Assembly (NCBI GenBank): GCA_964648275.1
Contig: CAZYOB010000002.1
Coordinates: 1-59,346, forward strand
Reading direction: 5' to 3'
DNA length: 59,346 nucleotides
Source of the DNA: CAIQPO01 sp964648275
GTDB lineage: Bacteria; Patescibacteriota; Microgenomatia; UBA1400; MFAQ01
This document shows positions 23,724 through 31,131 of the stretch, one piece after another. The notes beneath the pieces were generated by a model. That model ran no database searches. It was not told the origin of the DNA and worked only from the letters and a program-made list of their open reading frames with translations. The position numbers were made by a program, and so were the translations under genes. Within the stretch, counting starts at the first letter, position 1, and every line of letters starts with the position of its first letter.

Positions 23724-25265
23724 ATGCTGAAACAATTATCGGAAATTTTTTCTCGTTCAAACAATGCTTCGGTTCAGTCGCCCGATGTATTCTATCGTCA
23801 GATATTTGAAAATTCACAAGACGGAATATTACTAGTTGATGCAGAAACGGGAGTGATAATTGAAGCAAATTCATATATTTTTCAACTTTTTGGCTATGAA
23901 GAATTTGTTGGGAAAAAGATATGGGAGATTGACCTTCTTAATAACATCATTCCCAACATGGAAGCATTTGAAGGGTTGCGTACAAACAGAACTACCCGTT
24001 ACGAGAATTTACCGCTACAAACAAAAGATGGATTGCTTATTAAGGTTACTTTTATTAGCAATGTCTATGAAGCAGGAGAAAAGAGGATCGTTCAGTGTAA
24101 TATCCGTGAATTCACTCAGGGAAAGGCAATCTCTGAGGCGCTGAAGTCACAGAATGTCTTATTGGAAAATGCCCAGAAGACGATGATAAAAATGATTGAG
24201 GACCTGGATCAGGCAAAGAAAGAGATTGAGAGGGAAAAGGTTAAAGGTGACGCCCTTGTGTTGAGTATTGGTGACGGTGTGGTAGCCACAGATCAATACG
24301 GAAGGATCACAGTGGTCAATTCTGCTGCCAGGAGGATGTTGGGGTGGAGTTTTCAGGAAGTTTACGGTAAACCGTTAGTAGAAACTCTCGAATTGGAAGA
24401 CAGTGAGGGCAAGCCCCTTCTGGTAGATGTCAACAGTTCATTTACTTCTGAAGTTTTCTGCATTAGGAAGGACAAGACTAAACTTCCTATAGCGATTAAC
24501 ATCAAAGCCATTACCTGGAGCGATAAAGGAATAGGTGTCGTAATCACTTTTAGAGATATTACCCAGGAAAAGGAAATTGACAGAATTAAGAGCGAATTCA
24601 TATCTATCGCTACCCACCAATTAAAAACTCCCATCGCCGGGATGAGGTGGTCATTGCAGCTTTTGGATATACCGGAGGAGAAACTTAGTGATCAGCAAAA
24701 AACACACCTAAAGAATGTGACGAATTTTGTTGAGGTTTTAGGTAGCACAGTCAACGACATGCTGAACGTTTCAAGAATCGAACTTGGAACCCAAAACATT
24801 GATTTGCAAGATATCAATCTCTTGGAATATATATATAAATTCCTTGAAGAGATTAAGCCATATGTTGAAACTTCCAAGCGAACGATCACACTGACGGGTA
24901 TTGAGAACGCTCGTGTAGCTTTGTCCACAGACATAAAACTTTTGCACGGTATTTTTCAAAACCTTATATCCAACGCAGTCGAATATTCTGATCCAGGAAC
25001 TGAGGTGGTAGTAGATGTATTAAAGGAAGAAAACTTCTTGAAGATTTCTATCAGTAATATTGGAGAGGTCATTTCAGAAGCAGCAAGGCCGCACATGTTC
25101 GAAAAGTTTTACCGAGCAGCAGAAGCAAAGAAAGTTAAAGAAGGCGGTACGGGAATGGGTCTATACATTGTCAAGTTGTTTGTGGAAAAATTGGGGGGTA
25201 GGGTGGGTTTTGAATCAGAGGATCATAAAACAGTCTTTTGGTTCACATTACCTCTAAACCATTGA
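23724..25265 (+). CDS. cytoplasmic PAS-PAS sensor histidine kinase
   Basis: 513 aa with no membrane segment. PAS1 (about 22-130) begins FYRQIFENSQDGILLVD. A coiled-coil linker (about 138-172) leads to PAS2 (about 175-290). The HisKA domain has the phospho-acceptor His298 in ATHQLKTPIAG. The HATPase domain has the N box (FQNLISNAVEY) and G box (GGTGMGLYIVKLF). It senses a cytoplasmic signal through PAS and phosphorylates a response regulator, none of which is encoded nearby. It follows the pilin terminator, so it is probably transcribed separately; a link to pilus control is untested. Confidence 0.9.
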   Translation: MLKQLSEIFSRSNNASVQSPDVFYRQIFENSQDGILLVDAETGVIIEANSYIFQLFGYEEFVGKKIWEIDLLNNIIPNMEAFEGLRTNRTTRYENLPLQTKDGLLIKVTFISNVYEAGEKRIVQCNIREFTQGKAISEALKSQNVLLENAQKTMIKMIEDLDQAKKEIEREKVKGDALVLSIGDGVVATDQYGRITVVNSAARRMLGWSFQEVYGKPLVETLELEDSEGKPLLVDVNSSFTSEVFCIRKDKTKLPIAINIKAITWSDKGIGVVITFRDITQEKEIDRIKSEFISIATHQLKTPIAGMRWSLQLLDIPEEKLSDQQKTHLKNVTNFVEVLGSTVNDMLNVSRIELGTQNIDLQDINLLEYIYKFLEEIKPYVETSKRTITLTGIENARVALSTDIKLLHGIFQNLISNAVEYSDPGTEVVVDVLKEENFLKISISNIGEVISEAARPHMFEKFYRAAEAKKVKEGGTGMGLYIVKLFVEKLGGRVGFESEDHKTVFWFTLPLNH

Positions 25266-25308
25266 CACCAAGTAACTTGTCACTTTGTCGAATTTTTCAA
25301 GCGTTTTG

Positions 25309-25380
25309 TTGCCGAGCTAGGATTCGAACCTAGGATATCCTCCTCCAAAGGGAGGCGTCCTACCACTAGACGACTCGGCA
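25309..25380 (-). tRNA. tRNA-Gln (TTG)
   Basis: Minus-strand cloverleaf: acceptor TGCCGAG/CTCGGCA, discriminator A, anticodon stem CCTCC/GGAGG with loop CTTTGGA, giving TTG. No encoded CCA. A TAAAAT box (25391-25396) lies ten bases upstream. Confidence 0.94.
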
Positions 25381-25408
25381 AAGTGAGTATATTTTACCAT
25401 GCCTGAGG

Positions 25409-26254
25409 CTAATTTAAGCGCTCCGGAAGCTCAGAAAGGGCAAGGTTTAATTTTGAATTAATGACAATCTCTGTATTTGATTGAGGCGCAAACCTCAGTT
25501 CTTCATATTTTTCGACTATCTCCCCTACTCCAGGTCTAATTTTTATTGCTTGAAGCTCGTTTTGATTTTTAAAACAATGACCTTGTAGTTTAAAACTGGA
25601 GAAATCATTGTATTTGTCAGGGATTATCAGCCGGAAAACCGCTACTTTAATATCGGCGATATTTATGAAGAATATAGGTTTGGCATTTTTAGATATCAGA
25701 TTGAATGGGAAGCTGCCATCCAAGCATTTATTCGTGAAAACCTCTTGCTGAAGCACCCGAGTAATAGAGGTCGTTGAATTGTCCTGCATTCGGGTATGTC
25801 CCATGGGTAGGGAAAAATCACCTGGTTCACCAAGTGAGGGATTGTTGAGGCTGACATCCTGAGCCAGGAGATATCTATCCTTACTAGATTCGTGTGAAAT
25901 TAAGATAGCCGCTCCGCAACGTCTAGTAACTCCAAGCCTAATATGGTGCATGATACGGTGGAGGGTATTGGTTGAAACCTTTAGAGTGTGTGGGGCGTAT
26001 TTTCGATAAACCCTTTCTAGAGGAACTTTGTAGTTATTAATCAGAGACAGAACATGAAGTGATTCTGAAAGTCTACTGTTTGGTCCGGCGGACTTGATGA
26101 TCCCAAATTTATTGAGCAGGCGGTGATAGGTGGCAAAGGAGACGGGAAGGTCGTAATTTTTTATATTAAAAACTTGCTCGATAGAGCCGTGTCTTAAATA
26201 TAGAGAAATCAGGTTTTTTTCGAACTCATTAGGCTCTATCCTGTTTTGAGTCAT
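25409..26254 (-). CDS. putative regulator: HTH region plus degenerate Nudix-like domain
   Basis: 281 aa. Residues 8-108 look like two consecutive helix-turn-helix units (around SFATYHRLLNKFGI and STNTLHRIMHHIRLG). Residues about 113-245 resemble a Nudix fold: strand AAILISHESSKDRYLLAQDV, then a box at 152-171 (G-x5-D-x7-R-V-L-Q-Q-E) in which the canonical REUxEE is reduced to RVLQQE. Most metal-binding glutamates are lost, so hydrolysis is unlikely; a ligand-sensing role as in NrtR-type regulators is the best inference. A TATAAT lies nine bases before the ATG. It lies between tRNA-Gln and a terminator. Confidence 0.5.
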   Translation of the reverse strand: MTQNRIEPNEFEKNLISLYLRHGSIEQVFNIKNYDLPVSFATYHRLLNKFGIIKSAGPNSRLSESLHVLSLINNYKVPLERVYRKYAPHTLKVSTNTLHRIMHHIRLGVTRRCGAAILISHESSKDRYLLAQDVSLNNPSLGEPGDFSLPMGHTRMQDNSTTSITRVLQQEVFTNKCLDGSFPFNLISKNAKPIFFINIADIKVAVFRLIIPDKYNDFSSFKLQGHCFKNQNELQAIKIRPGVGEIVEKYEELRFAPQSNTEIVINSKLNLALSELPERLN

Positions 26255-26282
26255 GCGTTATGTATTATACCTTTGGGAGCAA

Positions 26283-26312
26283 GAAAAGAAAAACTCCGGG
26301 GTCAACCGGAGT
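26283..26312 (-). terminator. rho-independent terminator
   Basis: Minus strand: ACTCCGG, six-base loop, CCGGAGT, then TTTTTCTTTTC. It ends the transcript of the 85-aa membrane protein. Confidence 0.9.
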
Positions 26313-26320
26313 CGGAAAGT

Positions 26321-26578
26321 CTAGCGAATATAGACGAAGTAAACAAAGATGAGGTATAGGACAATGATCACCAATGGGATAAGGCAGTAGTACGAAAAGA
26401 GGACTGCCAAAATGGCTGAGATAATAGCCGCAGGTCCCTGAGTGATTAGGCTTTCTATGGTGGTTACAGTCCAGCCCCAGGCTCCAGTGGCAGCCAAATA
26501 ACTCAGCAACAGACAACCTATTACACCCAATACGATCAAAGAGATCATCAAGACTCTTTTCAGCTTTAAATTACTCAT
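26321..26578 (-). CDS. small two-helix membrane protein
   Basis: 85 aa with two or three hydrophobic segments (about 10-30, 43-60 and 62-82), resembling pilin-like TrbC/VirB2 or Pfam-unassigned small membrane proteins in pattern only. The start at 26578 is chosen because AGGAGG lies seven bases before it; an ATG two codons upstream would sit almost on that site. Function unknown. A terminator follows eight bases after the stop. Confidence 0.55.
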   Translation of the reverse strand: MSNLKLKRVLMISLIVLGVIGCLLLSYLAATGAWGWTVTTIESLITQGPAAIISAILAVLFSYYCLIPLVIIVLYLIFVYFVYIR

Positions 26579-26662
26579 GTGCATTCCTCCTAATTTCAAG
26601 TTGCTTTAGATACTTTGAGATTTTACCATCAGAGTCCAATTTTTGGGATATATTGGAGATAA

Positions 26663-27127
26663 GTGAAGTATTTAGCGGTAATTATTCTGTTGATTGGTGG
26701 TCTTGTTGGTTTGTTTGGATATCGACCACAGTCAGACGTTGTCGATCGGATAACTATTGGTGAAAACAGCTTCATTGTTGAGATTGCCGACTCGGAGGCA
26801 GAAAAAGCACAGGGTTTATCCGGGAGAACGGAGTTGGGTCAAGACAAGGGGATGCTATTTATCATGAGTTCCAGGGACAGGCATGTGTTTTGGATGAAAG
26901 ATATGCGATTTCCCTTGGATATAATCTGGATAGACGGTGACACAATCGTTGATATTGACGAAAACGTTCCGGTGCCTGTTAATGACGATATTGCTCGGGT
27001 ACAACCAAGCACACCGGTTAGTGTAGTTCTGGAAATAGAGGCAGGAGAAGCGAAGCGATTGGGAATATCCGTGGGTAAAAAGGTCACATATACAAAAAAA
27101 TCACCAACAGGTGATTCTTTGTTCTAG
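26663..27127 (+). CDS. DUF192-family exported protein
   Basis: 154 aa. An N-terminal hydrophobic segment (about 2-20) acts as signal or anchor and is followed by the full DUF192 (PF02643) domain: EKAQGLSGRTEL, GMLFIM, FWMKDMRFPLDIIWID and the closing VVLEIEAGEAKRLGI. The family has a conserved fold but no proven function. GTG start, supported by GGAGAT a few bases upstream. A hairpin overlaps the end of the gene. Confidence 0.9.
   Translation: MKYLAVIILLIGGLVGLFGYRPQSDVVDRITIGENSFIVEIADSEAEKAQGLSGRTELGQDKGMLFIMSSRDRHVFWMKDMRFPLDIIWIDGDTIVDIDENVPVPVNDDIARVQPSTPVSVVLEIEAGEAKRLGISVGKKVTYTKKSPTGDSLF
27099..27123 (+). terminator. possible terminator overlapping the DUF192 gene end
   Basis: AATCACC, loop AACA, GGTGATT, then TCTTTGTT. 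The stem is inside the last codons of the gene, and the T tract is interrupted. Confidence 0.45.
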
Positions 27128-27129
27128 TG

Positions 27130-27203
27130 AGCGGGAAACGAGACTCGAACTCGCGACCTTCTCCTTGGCAAGGAGACGCTCTAGCCAACTGAGCTATTCC
27201 CGC
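27130..27203 (-). tRNA. tRNA-Gly (GCC)
   Basis: Minus strand: acceptor GCGGGAA/TTCCCGC with T73, anticodon stem TCTCC/GGAGA, loop TTGCCAA, giving GCC. It lies 15 bases after tRNA-Phe, probably one transcript. Only two bases separate its 3' end from the convergent DUF192 stop. Confidence 0.95.
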
Positions 27204-27218
27204 ATAGGCTGTGCAATG

Positions 27219-27291
27219 TGCCAAGCTGAGGAGTTGAACCTCAATCTCAAGTTTTTCAGACTCGCGCCGTGACCACCTTGGCTAGCTTGGC
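27219..27291 (-). tRNA. tRNA-Phe (GAA)
   Basis: Minus strand: acceptor GCCAAGC/GCTTGGC, discriminator A. The anticodon stem CGAGT/ACTTG (one G-T pair) holds loop CTGAAAA, giving GAA. A TATAAT element lies about 15 bases upstream and probably serves both tRNA-Phe and tRNA-Gly. Confidence 0.92.
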
Positions 27292-27353
27292 TTGTGAGCC
27301 TAATTATAACAAAAATGTCTCAATTGGCGGAATTAGTTTAGAGTTTACCTGTG

Positions 27354-27363
27354 NNNNNNNNNN
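27354..27363. other. scaffold gap (10 N)
   Basis: Ten undetermined bases between the tRNA-Phe promoter region and a terminator. True length unknown; a short gene could be missing. Confidence 0.9.
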
Positions 27364-27368
27364 ATACC

Positions 27369-27393
27369 AAAAAAGCTCACCGAAACGGTGAGC
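27369..27393 (-). terminator. rho-independent terminator
   Basis: Minus strand: GCTCACC, loop GTTTC, GGTGAGC, TTTTTT. It lies eight bases after the stop of the 84-aa gene. Confidence 0.92.
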
Positions 27394-27401
27394 AAGGATA
27401 T

Positions 27402-27656
27402 CTATTCCCAGGGGCTAAAATTGTGAATCTCGCGGTAGTGGTAGAAATTCCGGATATCTCTATTGAGGCTGGACAATAGTTTTCGTCCGGAATACATTTC
27501 CCGTCTGAGAAATGTCTTTTCCTCATCGGTAACAGCAGCTTTCAAAGATAGACGATTTGTTGCCTGAATAACTTCATAATCGTGGATAACACTGTAGGCT
27601 CTTAAATATCGTTCGCTGAGAAGTAGATAATAAGGATCATTACTTTTCTTGTTCAA
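27402..27656 (-). CDS. hypothetical small basic protein
   Basis: 84 aa, helical, rich in Arg and Tyr, no family recognised. The start is a TTG (giving MNKKSND), supported by a GAGGAGG site six or seven bases upstream. It follows yvcK by 31 bases and ends at a terminator, so it may be the second gene of a yvcK transcript. Confidence 0.5.
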   Translation of the reverse strand: MNKKSNDPYYLLLSERYLRAYSVIHDYEVIQATNRLSLKAAVTDEEKTFLRREMYSGRKLLSSLNRDIRNFYHYREIHNFSPWE

Positions 27657-27687
27657 GGTACCCTCCTCGAGAAACGTGATTTGAGTA

Positions 27688-28707
27688 TTATATCTTACCT
27701 GAAGCTATATCGGAGACGATCTTCGCGAGAGTGTCGGAGTCGTGGCGAATAAGGCTTCTTCTGAGCTTGTCCCCCTTTGCGTTCTCAAAGACCTCTTTGG
27801 CCGTAAAATCTTTCCTAATGATTCTTGACCCTGCAAGATTTTCCCAGTGTTCATCAAGATCGTCGGTGACGATTTCTGCCCTTTCTTCTTCGTAGCGCTT
27901 GGCTATTTGCCTGCTTAACTTCATGGGCTTGTTGATTAGGATATAGTCCGGGTTATGTCCCTTAAGGAATTTCGATAGCTCTAGGCAAAAATCACTAGCT
28001 TTAAAATGGTTAGTCTGACCGTGTTTGGTCATCAGATTGACTATATAGATCCTTTTTGCCCTGGATTTTATGACTGCTTCTCTAATGCCTTTGACGATGA
28101 TATTGCTTAACAGACTTGTATAAAGGTCTCCTGGAGCAAAGACAATGATATCGGCACCCATGATGGCATCAATGGCTTCAGGGTTAGCGTGAGCTTGGGG
28201 AATGGTCTCAAGTTCGATGATTCTATGTGATGCGAATTCTTCGCTAGGCTCGTCAATAGAGTGCTCACCCAGGACTTGTTTCCCGTTATCGTAACGGGCT
28301 AGTAGTTGAGAGTTGTCAAAGGTGACCGGAATGATATTACCTTTAACTCCCAATAGCCTGCAGGTTTCACTAAGAGCTTCTTTTTGGGACCCCAGGATGT
28401 CCGTCAGAGCCAACATGAATAGATTGCCGAACGTCATGCCATTAAGACCGGTTCCCTGATGGTAACGATAAGTAAATAGCTTCCTATAGAGGTCGTCCAC
28501 ATTTTCCGATGCCAAGGCGACCATCGCCTGTCTGATATCCGAGGTGGGCAAAAGTCCAAACTCGTCCCTAATAACCCGGTTGCTGCCTCCCGAGTCGGTC
28601 ATGGTAACAATTACAGAAATATCATAGTTGTATTTCTTTAATCCGAGAAGAATCGTATAAGTACCCGTGCCTCCGCCAATAACAACAACTTTCTTACGAG
28701 CTTTCAT
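27688..28707 (-). CDS. yvcK: YvcK/CofD-like gluconeogenesis factor
   Basis: 339 aa. The N-terminal loop VVVIGGGTGTYTILLGLKKY and the TMTDSGGSNRVIRDEFG segment are diagnostic of the UPF0052/YvcK family (CofD-like fold). Later signatures include PSDIRQ (here TSDIRQAMVAL), GMTFGNLFMLAL and FAPGDLYTSLLSN. YvcK binds UDP-sugars and is needed for growth on gluconeogenic carbon and for cell-wall control in Bacillus; it is not an F420 enzyme. An ATG start at 28707 is preferred over the TTG one codon upstream because TAGGAT lies exactly six bases before it. Confidence 0.92.
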   Translation of the reverse strand: MKARKKVVVIGGGTGTYTILLGLKKYNYDISVIVTMTDSGGSNRVIRDEFGLLPTSDIRQAMVALASENVDDLYRKLFTYRYHQGTGLNGMTFGNLFMLALTDILGSQKEALSETCRLLGVKGNIIPVTFDNSQLLARYDNGKQVLGEHSIDEPSEEFASHRIIELETIPQAHANPEAIDAIMGADIIVFAPGDLYTSLLSNIIVKGIREAVIKSRAKRIYIVNLMTKHGQTNHFKASDFCLELSKFLKGHNPDYILINKPMKLSRQIAKRYEEERAEIVTDDLDEHWENLAGSRIIRKDFTAKEVFENAKGDKLRRSLIRHDSDTLAKIVSDIASGKI

Positions 28708-28737
28708 CAAACAATCCTATCACATGGGATATTTCTG

Positions 28738-28811
28738 TGGATCCTGAAGGGATCGAACCTTCGACCTTTCGGATGTAAACCGAACGCTCTAACCAGCTGA
28801 GCTAAGGATCC
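28738..28811 (-). tRNA. tRNA-Val (TAC)
   Basis: Minus strand: acceptor AGGATCC opposite GGATCCT read on plus, anticodon stem TTCGG/CCGAA with loop TTTACAT, giving TAC. It lies 13 bases after tRNA-Leu(GAG), probably the same transcript. Confidence 0.94.
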
Positions 28812-28824
28812 GTAAGGACTTTTG

Positions 28825-28908
28825 TGCCGAGGAGAGGACTTGAACCTCCATGCCTGTTAAGGGCGCTACCACCTCAAGGTAGTGCGTCTACCATTTCGCC
28901 ACCTCGGC
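28825..28908 (-). tRNA. tRNA-Leu (GAG)
   Basis: Minus strand: acceptor GCCGAGG/CCTCGGC, anticodon stem CTACC/GGTAG with loop TTGAGGT, giving GAG. A long variable arm (GCGCCCTTAACAGGC) marks class II. A TAAAAT box lies 15 bases upstream at 28924-28929. Confidence 0.94.
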
Positions 28909-28940
28909 TAATCGTACCTGTATATTTTATCACAGGCATG

Positions 28941-28969
28941 AAAAAACCACCCCTACCAAAGTGGTGGTT
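28941..28969 (-). terminator. rho-independent terminator
   Basis: Minus strand: AACCACC, 11-base loop, GGTGGTT, then TTTTTT. It lies about 60 bases after tRNA-Leu(CAG) and probably ends the long transcript that starts at uvrA. Confidence 0.75.
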
Positions 28970-29030
28970 GAATCTATATTTCTAGTTAGCCGTAAATATA
29001 AGGATGATTAATATACTAAGTGGGCGGGGG

Positions 29031-29104
29031 GGGATTTGAACCCCCAAGGGATTGCTCCCACAGCGTCCTGAACGCTGCGCGTCTACCAATTTCGCCACCC
29101 GCCC
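29031..29104 (-). tRNA. tRNA-Leu (CAG)
   Basis: Minus strand: acceptor GGGCGGG/CCCGCCC, anticodon stem CAGCG/CGCTG with loop TTCAGGA, giving CAG; long variable arm. Its 5' end is only four bases after the stop codon of the solute-binding protein gene, so it is probably cut out of that mRNA. Confidence 0.93.
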
Positions 29105-29108
29105 AAGC

Positions 29109-30452
29109 CTAATCTGAAGATTTGGTGATGTTGATTATATCAAAATAAGCCTCTTTCCTGGCCAGGTTGAAGTACGAAGGATGATAGAGAATCAAGGCCG
29201 GAAGCTCCTCCGAGAAAGTTTTCTGAAAGTCTAGATAAATTAGTTTTCGCTCTTTCTGATCGAAGGTCGTACGACCATCCTCGAGAAGCTTATCGATTTT
29301 TTCGTCGTTGCTCTTGCCGATGTTTCCAGCTTGAGTGGAATGCCAATGCTGGTATTGGTCGGGATCTACGGGAATGTTAAAAGTTGTTAGGAAAAGTTGA
29401 AATTGATCCGGGGTTGAAGTGACCACTTTGATGTTTATTTTGATCAAGTCGGATTCGATATCATCTTTGAATTTTTCAGCTACAGGAAGTAGCTCCGGGA
29501 GAGTAGATAACTCAAGGGTAAGAGTAGACTTTATCAACTCTTTGGTTCTTTGTAGGTTATGCTGGTAAGTCTTGACCAGTGGATTGAAACCCCATGACAT
29601 TGGATTAATCGTGGTCAGAGCAGGTGTTTCACCAAAAGACTTATCTTTTATGGCATAAGAAATTCCCTGTCGAGTGGCTTTGTCTTTGAGGTTGGGGTCA
29701 CTTTGATTAAAAATGACCATGACTACCTGGCTCTCATCAACGCTTTTATTTAATTTGCCAAATGATGCCAAGTCTCCATCTTGTGAGGTTGGAATGTCGG
29801 CCACCAGGTCGATTTGACCCAACTTGTAGGCCGTAATCGCTTGTTTGGCAGTTGAGTAAAAATTAAAGGTTATTTTTTTTTCGGGTGATTCAAGCAGTAT
29901 TTGAGTGACTACCCCACTACCCTTTTGTTTAATGCGAATATCAAAATCTCCCACCACTTTACCCTTGGAGCTTATCAATGGGAAGTTAAGCAGTGAAGGG
30001 AAAGGTGAAAACTTAGATGGGAGCTTAAAACTTATTGAGTTAGGTTCGATCATTTCCACCGAGACACCAGGTATGGAAATTTTTATATCTTTGAGATTAA
30101 CCTGAGAGCCGTCACTCCACTGGAGATTTGGCTTCAATTCGAAGGTATATGTGTTGCTTTGTTGGTCAATTTGCCATTTTTCAGAAAGGTTGGGGATAAC
30201 TTCAAGTTGTTCATTGAAGGTGGTCAGTCCTCCGTTTATGAGGTTAAGGATGGTTTGAGGAAGCTGGCTGGTGGTGTACTGGCCTATAAGGCCTACCCTG
30301 TATGAAGGCTTAGATTTTGGAAGCTTGGATAGTAGGTAATTACCCGCGAGTGCGAGAAGAATAGTGACAATAGTTCCTAGGAGTACCTGAGCGGAGTATT
30401 TTTTGATAAATGATCTGGTGTACCAAAATTGTTCTCTTATGGCTTTAATCAT
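29109..30452 (-). CDS. ABC-type solute-binding protein, family 5, membrane-anchored
   Basis: 447 aa. An N-terminal membrane helix (about 23-43) anchors an SBP_bac_5 domain that in other bacteria binds peptides, nickel or sugars. Visible signatures are LIGQYTTSQLPQTI, the NLSEKWQIDQQSNTYTFELK segment and LQWSDGSQVNLKDIK, the standard family-5 region. No permease or ATPase gene is adjacent, so it is an orphan. The family consensus domain is shortened (usual about 500 aa). It starts inside the secG stop (ATGA overlap). Confidence 0.88.
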   Translation of the reverse strand: MIKAIREQFWYTRSFIKKYSAQVLLGTIVTILLALAGNYLLSKLPKSKPSYRVGLIGQYTTSQLPQTILNLINGGLTTFNEQLEVIPNLSEKWQIDQQSNTYTFELKPNLQWSDGSQVNLKDIKISIPGVSVEMIEPNSISFKLPSKFSPFPSLLNFPLISSKGKVVGDFDIRIKQKGSGVVTQILLESPEKKITFNFYSTAKQAITAYKLGQIDLVADIPTSQDGDLASFGKLNKSVDESQVVMVIFNQSDPNLKDKATRQGISYAIKDKSFGETPALTTINPMSWGFNPLVKTYQHNLQRTKELIKSTLTLELSTLPELLPVAEKFKDDIESDLIKINIKVVTSTPDQFQLFLTTFNIPVDPDQYQHWHSTQAGNIGKSNDEKIDKLLEDGRTTFDQKERKLIYLDFQKTFSEELPALILYHPSYFNLARKEAYFDIINITKSSD

Positions 30453-30670
30453 CGTGCGAAAAGGATGTTAAGAAGCGAAAGAACTAGAAAGACCAGACCG
30501 ACGATGATGGTCACAAGATATAAGGCTTTTTCGGGTCCTCTCTTGGTATGGAAACCTGATTGTGTCACCGAGGAAAAGGAACTACCAAGGGACGAATCCT
30601 TGGACTGAAGAGTGACGAGGACTATAAGCGCGATGGAAACAACGATTTGGAGTATAAGGGTGAGCTGCAT
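30449..30670 (-). CDS. secG: preprotein translocase subunit SecG
   Basis: 73 aa, the usual size. Two membrane helices (about 2-22 and 49-70) flank the loop with the SecG signature VTLQSKDSSLGSSF and the TKRGPEKALYLVT segment. SecG is the accessory subunit of the SecYEG channel. A TATAAT lies eight bases before the ATG. It overlaps the solute-binding protein gene by four bases. Confidence 0.93.
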   Translation of the reverse strand: MQLTLILQIVVSIALIVLVTLQSKDSSLGSSFSSVTQSGFHTKRGPEKALYLVTIIVGLVFLVLSLLNILFAR

Positions 30671-30699
30671 AGGTCTTGATTATAAATTATCTTCCTATT

Positions 30700-31110
30700 T
30701 TATTCCTCTTTGGATATCAGCCACTTAACAAAGGCCAAAAAGGTATTGAGGAGTGTCGAGGTGATTAGATAGGAGAAGAACAAATTGATAAAGAGAGGAG
30801 GAACGACAAATCCCTCGACGGAATATCCGGGAAACTGATAAGAGACAATTTCTATGTCTCCGACAATGGATTGAAGTAAGAAGAGAGTAAGAAGGCTGAC
30901 AACCCAGGCAAAAAGGTTTAGGGTTATCAGATTGATAGGCAGGAGAAGCAGCTTGATAATAGGTTTAACTACCTTATTCAGAAGGAGCCAGATGACGGCG
31001 GCAGTAAGGAGGATCTTAGGATCGTGTTTGATAGAAAAACCTGGGTAAACAAGATCAACTAGGTATAAAACCAGCAAATTGATAGAAATTGTCCTTAACA
31101 AGCGTTTCAT
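30700..31110 (-). CDS. PF04020-type membrane protein of unknown function
   Basis: 136 aa with four membrane helices (about 6-25, 32-60, 62-85 and 103-128). The pattern AAVIWLLLNKVVKPIIKLLLLPIN followed by LFAWVVSLLTLFLL is that of the family sometimes called Phage_holin_4_2, which is chromosomal in most bacteria and is not evidence of a phage. A TATACT lies nine bases before the ATG. It lies 21 bases downstream of uvrC. Confidence 0.82.
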   Translation of the reverse strand: MKRLLRTISINLLVLYLVDLVYPGFSIKHDPKILLTAAVIWLLLNKVVKPIIKLLLLPINLITLNLFAWVVSLLTLFLLQSIVGDIEIVSYQFPGYSVEGFVVPPLFINLFFSYLITSTLLNTFLAFVKWLISKEE

Positions 31111-31131
31111 GCTAATAAAAGTATATCCTTT

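Noticed and set aside
30700..31110. Phage holin hit as sign of a prophage
   Set aside because: PF04020 is named after a phage holin but is common on bacterial chromosomes. No other phage gene is present in the window.
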